DNA of 64,000 bases. Source: CBDUQP01 sp965369385 (lineage in GTDB: Bacteria > Planctomycetota > Phycisphaerae > SM23-33). Of this stretch, positions 52,930 through 60,755 are shown piece after piece. The translations under genes were made by a program, and so were the position numbers. The notes below the pieces were generated by a model that was given only the letters and a program-made list of their open reading frames with translations, searched no databases and was not told the DNA's origin. Position 1 is the first letter of the stretch. Every line of letters begins with the position of its first letter. The stretch is from NCBI GenBank assembly GCA_965369385.1, contig CBDUQP010000002.1, positions 1 to 64,000 of the forward strand, read 5' to 3'.

Positions 52930-54807
52930 CTACAATCTCACGATCAGTTTGAAGCGGTTAGCGATCATCGTAGCAACGGTACAAACTGCACAGTATGGAA
53001 TGGCCCACACCCAAACTGCAGTCCAGCCAATAGTCCACCATGCGCCGGGATGAGCACTGAGATACCCGGGAATATACTTTGCGGGTAATTCTGCCCGGCC
53101 TGCCCCAACCACGATATAGCCTGGCGTGGATCTGATCGTCGGGAAGTCGACGTCCCAATTCATCTTCATCCACTCCACGACTTCGGCCGAGTTCAGGTAC
53201 ATCGACATCCCTGCAACCAAACCGTACATGAACATGTATGCGAACAAGGGGTTTTTGCCCAGAGCGCTGAACGGGCTGACGAGAATCTCCGCCCACTTTC
53301 GCCCCTGCAACGGCCGGCATATTTCCCAAATCAGCCAGAAGCCAAGTATAGATGCACCAATCAGGATCAGTGTCCTGCGAATGGACGCCGGCCTGAATGT
53401 GGACAAGTCGCTGCCGGCGAGCATCGCTACCACCAGCATACCCACGCCCATCACAAGCATCGAGAGCCGGGTTCGCCAGACCCAACGGGAATCATCGGGA
53501 TCCCGGTCCATGAACATCTCGCCCAGGATCACACCCGCCAGAACCATGCTTCCGTAATAGCCCACGCGTGAACCCAGATCAAAATACGTGACGAACCACG
53601 GGAACCACTGCGTCAAGAAGGCATTCTCATATTGCAGATGAACCATGAATCCCAACAGAAAGACCATCGCAATCCACTTGGCCGGTTTCCAACGACGAAT
53701 CGCCAGCCACAGCAGCGCGATAACCATGTATGCGAATCCGAGGTAACCCAGAATCGAAGCGGGGAAAACACCGGGAACGTTCCATGCAGTGCGCGGATAT
53801 GACGCAAAAATGGGAGCTTTGATACCCGGAACATACCCACCATCAAGGAAACCGCCAGGCCCCGCGGGCAATATCTTGGTCGTGGTATTGCCATCCTTAT
53901 CAGCTAGCTGTACTTCGCTGCCCGGTCTGGCTACCGGACCAACGATGAGCGCGAGCACGAAGATAACCAGCAGAACACCGGCTACCGCGCGAACCGCCCA
54001 GCCGGTAGCAACCAGCCCGCGTTTCGCACTGCGAATCAGCATGTCAGCAGGGAACGCAAACAACACTCCCATGAGAACGCAAACATACATCAGGTACTCG
54101 CGCAACCAACCAATTACACCAGTGGGAACGCTGCTGCCCCAGTTGGCACTGTTGGTGTGGTTTGGTCCCTGCAATACAATGCAAGTCATGCCAGCCAGGA
54201 ACGCTATCGACAGACAACGAACGAGGCATCCAAATACCTTGATCGCTATATGCTTGCTGCGAATGAATACGTGACTCGAGAACAAACCGATCGTGAACAC
54301 CCCACCCCAGAAATACCAGCAGCCTATCGAGAAACCCACGCCAGAACCGGGCCTCGCGTAGCCCATCTTGGTACCAACCCAATGCGTCAGAACACTACTG
54401 CCTTCCACCACATCGTACCACCACTGGATGAGCGACGCCCCCGCCTCTGTGCGGCCGTAGTATGCCTGAAGAGCAGTGCCTATCCATATAAGCATCGCCG
54501 CCCTGAACACAATGTGCCACACAAGCCGGTACCACTTGTCGCCCTTATTGAGCCTCGCCGTAAGCGCCAGCGGGATCGCTGCTCCCATAATCACCATGAA
54601 CATCGGCGATACGAAATCCGCCCAGGCGAGGTGATTGTTATGCGCAGAGATGTTGAACGAATGCTCCATCCACCATGGCAGGCCCGTGATCTTCATGCAG
54701 GTCTCGGCCATCATCATGCCCAGAATCGTCAGCCCCCTGTACACGTCCATAGCCAAAATGCGATTGCTTTTGCTGCCGGGAATGAGTGGTGATTGCGGCT
54801 GAGCCAT
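52930..54807 (-). CDS. Multi-span membrane protein, HGSNAT/DUF5009-like acyltransferase
   Basis: Integral membrane protein of 625 residues with about 10-12 hydrophobic spans. The start (NRILAMDVYRGLTILGMMMA, then an H-N-N-H motif and DFVSPMFMVIMGAAIPLAL) is that of the heparan-alpha-glucosaminide N-acetyltransferase-like family. Those proteins transfer acyl groups across the membrane to sugars, often glucosamine. AGGAG precedes ATG 54807. It lies upstream of the Lys-Pro-Ala linker hydrolase on the same strand, so it may modify or de-modify the same glycan; that is inference. Confidence 0.78.
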   Translation of the reverse strand: MAQPQSPLIPGSKSNRILAMDVYRGLTILGMMMAETCMKITGLPWWMEHSFNISAHNNHLAWADFVSPMFMVIMGAAIPLALTARLNKGDKWYRLVWHIVFRAAMLIWIGTALQAYYGRTEAGASLIQWWYDVVEGSSVLTHWVGTKMGYARPGSGVGFSIGCWYFWGGVFTIGLFSSHVFIRSKHIAIKVFGCLVRCLSIAFLAGMTCIVLQGPNHTNSANWGSSVPTGVIGWLREYLMYVCVLMGVLFAFPADMLIRSAKRGLVATGWAVRAVAGVLLVIFVLALIVGPVARPGSEVQLADKDGNTTTKILPAGPGGFLDGGYVPGIKAPIFASYPRTAWNVPGVFPASILGYLGFAYMVIALLWLAIRRWKPAKWIAMVFLLGFMVHLQYENAFLTQWFPWFVTYFDLGSRVGYYGSMVLAGVILGEMFMDRDPDDSRWVWRTRLSMLVMGVGMLVVAMLAGSDLSTFRPASIRRTLILIGASILGFWLIWEICRPLQGRKWAEILVSPFSALGKNPLFAYMFMYGLVAGMSMYLNSAEVVEWMKMNWDVDFPTIRSTPGYIVVGAGRAELPAKYIPGYLSAHPGAWWTIGWTAVWVWAIPYCAVCTVATMIANRFKLIVRL

Positions 54808-54989
54808 TAACAACTCCTGCTATCGTGATGAACGCTCGCCCCCGCCCCTTCATGCAGTAGCGATTTCGCCCTGCCGAGGCCCTCCGGCTGTGGTCTATAA
54901 GCATAGTCAAACCATGGTTGATTTCAAGGATTTTGCCCCCAAGTGAGTGGCGGTTACCGCACCATTAGCGATTTTTTGATTGCCCGGGC

Positions 54990-55030
54990 TTGACTCGGCC
55001 CGCCCTTAGTGCTATAGTGATATATAGCAC
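54990..55030 (+). promoter_or_regulatory. Promoter and operator of the GntR-ABC operon
   Basis: TTGACT (54990-54995) and TATAGT (55013-55018) are 17 bases apart. GTGCTATA (55009-55016) and TATAGCAC (55023-55030) form a perfect inverted repeat that covers the -10 box. This is a typical autoregulated YtrA/GntR control site, 20 bases before the regulator's ATG. Confidence 0.75.
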
Positions 55031-55050
55031 CATAGCACAGGAAGTGAAAA

Positions 55051-55440
55051 ATGCTACTATCAGTCAACGCAAACGATCCGATTCCGATATATCGGCAACT
55101 GGTAAGTCAGATCAGGCATGCAGTTGCATCGGGTCGGCTTGCGCCTGGAGACAAGCTTCCCTCCCAGCGAGAACTTGCCGGGGAACTGGTAATCAACCAT
55201 CTGACCGTGAAGAAGGCCTACGAAACGCTCGAAGCCGAGGGACTGATATGCACAGCCCGCGGCAGGGGCACATTCGTAGCCGACAGCTCGCCCGGAGACC
55301 TGAAGGACAAGGGAGTAGACCAGCTCAGGGACCGGGCGAGCAAACTGGCTCTGGACGCCCGGCAGTTAGGGATGTCAGACGCAGAGTACACCAAAATGCT
55401 GAACGACGCATGGCAGGACGCAAAGGAGAAATCAAAATGA
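55051..55440 (+). CDS. GntR-family regulator, YtrA subfamily
   Basis: Short repressor of 129 residues: winged helix (PIYRQLVSQIRHAVASGRLA, PSQRELAGELVINHLTVKKA and GLICTARGRGTFV) and a brief helical C-terminus without a ligand-binding domain. This is the YtrA type that controls ABC-transporter operons. Its stop overlaps the ATPase start (ATGA). The promoter/operator directly upstream supports autorepression. In Bacillus, ytr operons respond to cell-wall-active antibiotics; whether that holds here is unknown. Confidence 0.9.
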   Translation: MLLSVNANDPIPIYRQLVSQIRHAVASGRLAPGDKLPSQRELAGELVINHLTVKKAYETLEAEGLICTARGRGTFVADSSPGDLKDKGVDQLRDRASKLALDARQLGMSDAEYTKMLNDAWQDAKEKSK

Positions 55441-56345
55441 GCATAGTTGAATTCAGAGAAGTTACGCGCGATTACCCCAAGGGAGTCCATGCACTGCGAG
55501 GCGTGGACCTGGATATTCCCGAAGGCAAGGTGGTGAGCCTTCTGGGACGCAACGGTGCGGGCAAGACCACCCTTCTGCGGATGATCCCCGCCCTGCTGCA
55601 CCCCACCAGCGGCACGGTAAGAGTTTTCGGGCTCGAGCCCTGGGCATCGCAGCAGGAAGTCAAACGCGACATCGGATATGTGTCTGAGAATCAGGACCTT
55701 CCAGCGAACATCAGGATTCGCGACGTGACCGACATGCACGCGAGCGTCTATCCCACGTGGGACGCGCAGATGGCCGCAAAACTGCTGAAGCAGTTCGGTC
55801 TCGACGAGATGCGAAAGATCGGGAAGGTGTCCAAGGGCCAAGCCAGGCAGGTTGCGCTCACATGTGCGGTGAGCCATCGTCCCAAGCTGCTGGTGCTGGA
55901 TGAACCGGCCGGCGGCCTGGACCCGGTAGTACGCCGCGAGTTCCTGGAAGTGGTAATCGACCTGCTGGCGGACCACGGCTCGACAATCTTGTTCTCATCG
56001 CACATCCTCAGCGATGTAGACCGCATAGCGAACCACGCGACGATACTGCACGAGGGAACAGTGCTGCTGGACGAGAACATGGACACGCTGAAGGAGAACA
56101 TTTGCCGGGTGGAACTGGCCGGGCTAGGCGCAAATGCGGCCGAGAAGCTACAAGCCTCCGACAAGTGCCTGCGCGCCAAGCAGACCGGGTCGACAGCGAC
56201 CGCGACCCTGCTATGTGCAGCCGGCGATGTTATGAAAACACTGAAGACCGCACTCCCCAGTGCCACAGATATTCACGTCACAAACACAATACACCTCGGC
56301 CTGGAAGACATCTTCATAGAACTGACGGGGGAAGTGCAATGCTGA
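55437..56345 (+). CDS. ABC transporter ATP-binding protein
   Basis: The 302 residues are an ABC ATPase: Walker A LLGRNGAGKTTL, Q-loop YVSENQD, signature region VSKGQARQVAL (LSGGQ replaced by VSKGQ), Walker B KLLVLDEPAGGLD and the switch His in LFSSHILSDVDR. The C-terminal 80 residues are a helper domain as in export-type ATPases. It is coupled to the GntR gene by ATGA and overlaps the permease start by seven bases. An exporter for a cell-envelope or antimicrobial compound is likely. Confidence 0.92.
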   Translation: MSIVEFREVTRDYPKGVHALRGVDLDIPEGKVVSLLGRNGAGKTTLLRMIPALLHPTSGTVRVFGLEPWASQQEVKRDIGYVSENQDLPANIRIRDVTDMHASVYPTWDAQMAAKLLKQFGLDEMRKIGKVSKGQARQVALTCAVSHRPKLLVLDEPAGGLDPVVRREFLEVVIDLLADHGSTILFSSHILSDVDRIANHATILHEGTVLLDENMDTLKENICRVELAGLGANAAEKLQASDKCLRAKQTGSTATATLLCAAGDVMKTLKTALPSATDIHVTNTIHLGLEDIFIELTGEVQC

Positions 56346-58027
56346 TGCTCATGAGACATTCGCTACGGCGAATCAATAATGGACTGATAGTTATGCCGCT
56401 AATGTTCATGTTGATCTCCACATGGACCACATCATACTTTGCCCTCGGACCAGGACATGGCGGCATGGACGGTGCGCTCGGCAGTATACTTGTCATGATA
56501 GTTGTTTTCATGGGATTGTCCGTTCCAACCGAGACGACTCTTTCCATGCCAATCAGCCGTAGAAAACTCCACATGTCGCGCCTGCTCTGTGTGTGGCTCG
56601 CCGTGATTGCCATGCTCTCCAGTGCAGCCGTTGGGGCATTATTGGGGGCGCCACGTGAGTACATCGCAGGAATCATGGAGACGCTGGCGACACTGCTGTG
56701 TCGCTACATCGCTATCACTTCGGCACTCGTGATGCTCTCATATCGGCTTGCGCATGCAGGTTACAAGGGCCTCGCAATCATCTTCGTACTGACAATGGCG
56801 TTATCGATCGGCGCAGCAATTGTAGACAGGGAACAGATGCTTCCCCGCGGCTGGGTGGCTGGCTTTGCGCTGCTGGTTGCTGGAGTCTTCACATTGCTAG
56901 GCCTGCGCAGCATCGAGAAGTACGAGGTAGTCCCTCACGGAACCAAAACCGCAGAAGAACCGACAGCCACACACACAAGATCTGTTCACACACTCGGTTA
57001 CATCGATTCATTCAGGCCGGTCTTCCGCATCGCATTGCGACATGTGTGGCTGAACCCCTTATACATCCTGCTCCCGGTACTCTTCTCCTTCCAGGGGATA
57101 GTCTCGCTTCACACTATCTTGGTATCGCATGGACCGCTCAACCTGTTCAGCCTTCAATACGCCCTGACTTTTCCAATAATGGTTGGCATCTTCTCTCGTA
57201 TGGCCTGGGGGACGGCCCCCAAGCTTCTGGCGACTGGCATGAGCAAACGCACAGTCTTCAGGGTGATTGCACTGCCATGGCTGACAATCTTTGCCCTGCT
57301 TATACTCGTGATCTCCGGCGTGAGCATAACGTCTCGCTACGTCCATGGTGATGTTCACGAAAACACGGCAGCCCCTGTCAACATTAGGCCTGACTTCTTT
57401 TCGACAGTTCCCCCAACACTATGCCCGCCGCCCACGCCTGTGCCGTATGTCACGCTCAACGGGAGGCAAGACAAGGTCACTCCGCCCAATGCAAATGCAT
57501 GCGATCTGCCGCAGGTAATGAACAGTGATGACATCGAACACGACCTCGTGCTCCCGCCCCCCGTCTATGTGCCATCGAAATACATGGGCGCATTCAATGA
57601 ACTCCCCAGGAGTCTGCTGAGTACCTCTCCTCACGCTGTCACAATACTCTGCCTGCCGTGGTTTGCAGCCATTCTGCTTGCGATATGGATCGGCATTCCG
57701 ATTCCGGGATGGTGGAGAAAGATTGCAGCGTATGGCTTCTTCGGCGGAATAATACTGAGCAGCGTGGGAGGCTTGGCAATCGTGTCTTATGCACCTCACA
57801 ACACTCCGTTCATCAATGCAACCAACTTGCCACTGAAACCGCTGATATTGCATTGCAGAGCATTCTTCTGGCCGCTGCTGGCTGTGGGATTGGGATTATG
57901 CATAGGCCTGTGGCGGCTAGCGGAAAGAGCGTTCGATTATGCCGAACTGGATGGACTCGTTCATGCCCAACGCAAGGCACGCGCCTCCAGCCCATTTGCA
58001 CGGTGGCGATCCTCGTCGACCACCTGA
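56339..58027 (+). CDS. ABC transporter permease
   Basis: Membrane protein of 562 residues with an estimated 10-12 spans, for example GLIVMPLMFMLISTWTTSYF, LLCVWLAVIAMLSSAAVGAL and AILLAIWIGIPIPGWWRKIA. A soluble loop at about 340-430 is Pro-rich. It starts within the last codons of the ATPase gene, so it is certainly its partner. It is the last gene of a three-gene GntR-ATPase-permease operon. The substrate is not readable. Confidence 0.87.
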   Translation: MLMLMRHSLRRINNGLIVMPLMFMLISTWTTSYFALGPGHGGMDGALGSILVMIVVFMGLSVPTETTLSMPISRRKLHMSRLLCVWLAVIAMLSSAAVGALLGAPREYIAGIMETLATLLCRYIAITSALVMLSYRLAHAGYKGLAIIFVLTMALSIGAAIVDREQMLPRGWVAGFALLVAGVFTLLGLRSIEKYEVVPHGTKTAEEPTATHTRSVHTLGYIDSFRPVFRIALRHVWLNPLYILLPVLFSFQGIVSLHTILVSHGPLNLFSLQYALTFPIMVGIFSRMAWGTAPKLLATGMSKRTVFRVIALPWLTIFALLILVISGVSITSRYVHGDVHENTAAPVNIRPDFFSTVPPTLCPPPTPVPYVTLNGRQDKVTPPNANACDLPQVMNSDDIEHDLVLPPPVYVPSKYMGAFNELPRSLLSTSPHAVTILCLPWFAAILLAIWIGIPIPGWWRKIAAYGFFGGIILSSVGGLAIVSYAPHNTPFINATNLPLKPLILHCRAFFWPLLAVGLGLCIGLWRLAERAFDYAELDGLVHAQRKARASSPFARWRSSSTT

Positions 58028-58128
58028 CGGCCGTGAGCCGGAGCATTCCAGATAGCTGATATTGGGAATGCTCCGGCAACTGCACTGGCCAAACTGGATC
58101 CGCCTCAGCGAACATCTGGACCGCGACT

Positions 58129-58413
58129 TCACTTACCGGTTGGCTTGAGCTTGATTTGCTGGATGTACGCAAAGCCGGGCTTCTGGTTGAGCTTCGGGCG
58201 GGTGGCTCTGAACTTTGCATGCGTTGTGCCTGTTGGGCTGCTGTAGTGGGCTGTGTACTGGCCGGCTGCGGGCAGATGAAACCATGCCCTGCCCTGTTTG
58301 TCCGGCATGCATGCAAGCGGGGCAGGTAGGTTCGCGCCGGTGATCCAGACGGGAACGCCCTCGCCGATAGCCTTGCCGCCAGCGGCAGAGGAGCCCACCA
58401 AAACCCACAGCAT
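58129..58413 (-). pseudogene. C-terminal fragment of an unknown protein
   Basis: A 94-residue frame (GEGVPVWITGANLPAPLACM to IQQIKLKPTGK and stop) has coding character and looks like the beta-rich end of a larger protein. No beginning of that protein lies upstream; the adjoining sequence belongs to an MFS fragment in another frame. It is probably debris joined by a deletion. I do not recognise the family. Confidence 0.45.
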
Positions 58414-58565
58414 ATGCCATTGATCGCCCGCAGAACACAGAGCACCCAGATGGTCGGCGAAAACGGCATCATGGCAGTCACAATCGTGCCGGCCACGCTT
58501 GCCAGCATCATCCGCTTTGCGCCAAGGCGATCAGCATGGTGTACGCCAAATCTTTCTGGCGGCCG
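58392..58565 (-). pseudogene. Fragment of a major-facilitator transporter gene
   Basis: The minus strand reads HHADRLGAKRMMLASVAG, TIVTAMMPFSPTIW and VLRAINGICCGFWW, that is MFS motif A with helices 3 and 4. It opens after a TAA and shifts frame into the unrelated fragment at 58413. Both ends of the transporter are missing. The remaining gap to 58913 has only the hairpins listed. Confidence 0.6.
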
Positions 58566-58719
58566 TTAAGGTGGTTGATCATTTGTTGTTGCGTCGGCAT
58601 TGAAAGTAGAACAGGTGATCAGGAGACCGCAGGTGAGCGAGCCTATTCAAGATCTGTCCAGCAGGCGGTCGTTTGGCTCTGTTGTTTCACCTGTTCACCT
58701 CCGGCGTCGAAGATCCCGA

Positions 58720-58739
58720 CCTGCCTGCCGGCAGGCAGG
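58720..58739. repeat. Perfect 20-base palindrome
   Basis: CCTGCCTGCCGGCAGGCAGG is a perfect palindrome, flanked by CCCGA and TCGGG on the two sides. It is similar to the smaller hairpin near 25074. A REP-like element. Confidence 0.6.
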
Positions 58740-58765
58740 TGCACATCGGGACTCACCTGCTCTGT

Positions 58766-58805
58766 GTGTGAGAATTCTTTCCTGCCAGAAAGAATTCTCG
58801 CACAC
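58766..58805. repeat. Long hairpin with EcoRI-site arms
   Basis: GTGTGAGAATTCTTTC pairs with GAAAGAATTCTCGCACAC around a six-base centre. One unpaired G interrupts an otherwise complete stem. It lies about 110 bases before the GH5-SGNH gene and could be a leader structure or terminator. Confidence 0.5.
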
Positions 58806-58913
58806 CTCAGCCCTCTCCGCATGCTTATATCTTGACATCAGGTACCAATCCTAATATCATAGCAATTAGTGTATTAGTGTATCTTTCCGCCGCCCCACGG
58901 AGACATCGCCCCC

Positions 58914-60722
58914 ATGAGAATGCCCATTGCCCCGGCCATCAGAACCCAATGCATCCTTACTCTTTGCTTGATCGCCATCACGTGTTCGCCGGCGTTCGGC
59001 AAATCTCGTGCTGCCAACGCCAGCAAGAAAACGATATATCGCGGGTTCACCGTAGCCACGCTCGACAAGAAGATGCTGCAGGCCGCCATTGACGATTGGG
59101 GCGCTAACCAGGTTCGCTACATGATATGCCCGTCGTGGCGGGCGCGTAGTCTCGGTGCAAAGACGCTCCAGGAGTCCTGGCAGAAACTGCTGGCCAAACT
59201 GCCCGAGGGGCTGGACAACGCAAAGGAACTCGGCCTGGCGGTTATCATCGATCTGCACCAGATCCCCAACGACAAACCCAACAGGCCCTACCCCAAAGGT
59301 CGCAAGAAAGCCTCTCGCGCGTGGTGGCTGGACAAGAGCAACCGCCGCGTAATGCTTGACTGCTGGAAGCAACTGGCGAGGATCACTGCCGCCAGACGCG
59401 ATCAGGTGATCTGGCTGGAGATCTATAACGAACCGCTCGATTGGAAGAGTTTCCCACGATACCCCAAACTCTGGCCCCGCTGGGCGCAGGACGGTATCGA
59501 CGTAGTCCGCAAGATAGACAAACACAACCCCATCGTGATCGCATCGGGCCCGGGCAGCCTGTGCTGGGGCTTCAAGGGATTCCCTCTACTCAAGGGCCGC
59601 GGGGGTGAGATAATCTATTCGCTGCACGCCTACGAACCACACACCTATACGCATCAGGGTGTGAGCACCGAGTGGCCCAATGCAGTGGACTGGCCCGCCG
59701 GCGGAGTTGGGCGAATAGAGAAGATGCTGAGCGCGGCCATCAGATTCCAGAAGAGACACAAAGTGCGGATGCACGTGGGCGAATTCAGCGTGGCCCGCTG
59801 GGCACCCGGCGCAGCCAATTACATAAGCGACTGCATCGAAGTGTTCGAGAAGCACGGCTGGGACTGGAACTATCACGCATTCCGGGAAGCAGGCGTCTGG
59901 AGCCTCGAAAGGGGTGTGCAGACCGCACTGGTGCGGACAATGCCCGATGGCACGAAGAAGACCTTCGCAGGCGTAGCCCGCCCAGGCGCGAAGAACATTG
60001 GATATGCCAAATACGGCGCCCCTCATGGGCTGAAGTTCACCTCCGTTGAAGGAGATGGTGAAATGGCAAGGGTAGTCCGCAGAGGCCTGAAGCTCAATGG
60101 CACTGCCACCAAGGCTAAGGCCCAGGCCAAACAGCGAATCCGCAAGATACTCATCATCGGTAACAGCCTCACCAGCCACGGAGCCGCCAAATACCTTGAC
60201 TGGTCCAACAACTGCGGGATGGCCGCCACCAGCGTGGACAAAGACTACGTCCACCAACTGTACAAGATAATCTGCGAGTACCAGACCGGCGCGAAACCGA
60301 AACTCAAACTCGGCGTCATCGGCAGGGAGTGGATGATGGTCGGACACGATCACCTCGTGCCCACCGATGCGGACATAATCATCGTGCAGCTCGGCGACAA
60401 CTATCGCGGTAAGGCCAACAAGGAAGAACTTCAGGACACTTACGCAACGATGCTCACCGCACTGAAGGGTGACCGCGACGTGCTTATCTACTGCCTGGGC
60501 ACGTGGGGTGGCGGCGGGCGAGACAAGTTCATGAAGGCTGCCGCCAAAAGTCAGGGTGCCAAGTTCATCCCACTCAGACCGCTGGCCACTCCCGCCAACT
60601 GTGCAGGCTCGGAAGGCCACTTCACAAATGCCGGCGTAAACTGGCACCCGGGCAACCGAGGCATGAAGGCCATCGCCGATACAGTATGGAAAGTGATCAA
60701 AGCAGACCTCGACGCCAAGTGA
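58914..60722 (+). CDS. Exported GH5 cellulase-like domain fused to SGNH hydrolase domain
   Basis: The 602 residues begin with a signal peptide (ILTLCLIAITCSPAFG, to about 29). Residues about 40-345 are a GH5-type barrel with acid/base E173 in LEIYNEP and nucleophile E290 in MHVGEF. From about 408 a second domain starts with the SGNH block I (KILIIGNSLT, nucleophile S418), continues with VQLGDNYR and ends with NWHPGNRG, where H578 is the likely catalytic His; no Asp stands at the usual place three residues before it. SGNH domains often deacetylate polysaccharides. The fusion suggests one secreted enzyme that cuts and de-esterifies the same glycan. It converges with the GH42-like gene. Confidence 0.85.
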   Translation: MRMPIAPAIRTQCILTLCLIAITCSPAFGKSRAANASKKTIYRGFTVATLDKKMLQAAIDDWGANQVRYMICPSWRARSLGAKTLQESWQKLLAKLPEGLDNAKELGLAVIIDLHQIPNDKPNRPYPKGRKKASRAWWLDKSNRRVMLDCWKQLARITAARRDQVIWLEIYNEPLDWKSFPRYPKLWPRWAQDGIDVVRKIDKHNPIVIASGPGSLCWGFKGFPLLKGRGGEIIYSLHAYEPHTYTHQGVSTEWPNAVDWPAGGVGRIEKMLSAAIRFQKRHKVRMHVGEFSVARWAPGAANYISDCIEVFEKHGWDWNYHAFREAGVWSLERGVQTALVRTMPDGTKKTFAGVARPGAKNIGYAKYGAPHGLKFTSVEGDGEMARVVRRGLKLNGTATKAKAQAKQRIRKILIIGNSLTSHGAAKYLDWSNNCGMAATSVDKDYVHQLYKIICEYQTGAKPKLKLGVIGREWMMVGHDHLVPTDADIIIVQLGDNYRGKANKEELQDTYATMLTALKGDRDVLIYCLGTWGGGGRDKFMKAAAKSQGAKFIPLRPLATPANCAGSEGHFTNAGVNWHPGNRGMKAIADTVWKVIKADLDAK

Positions 60723-60755
60723 ACCCGCGATGACAGGCCGGGATCGTACGGCTTG

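Noticed and set aside
54990..55436. N-terminal extension of the ABC ATPase frame back to 54990
   Set aside because: This part overlaps the GntR gene and its promoter in another frame; the ATPase starts at 55437 with the usual family N-terminus.
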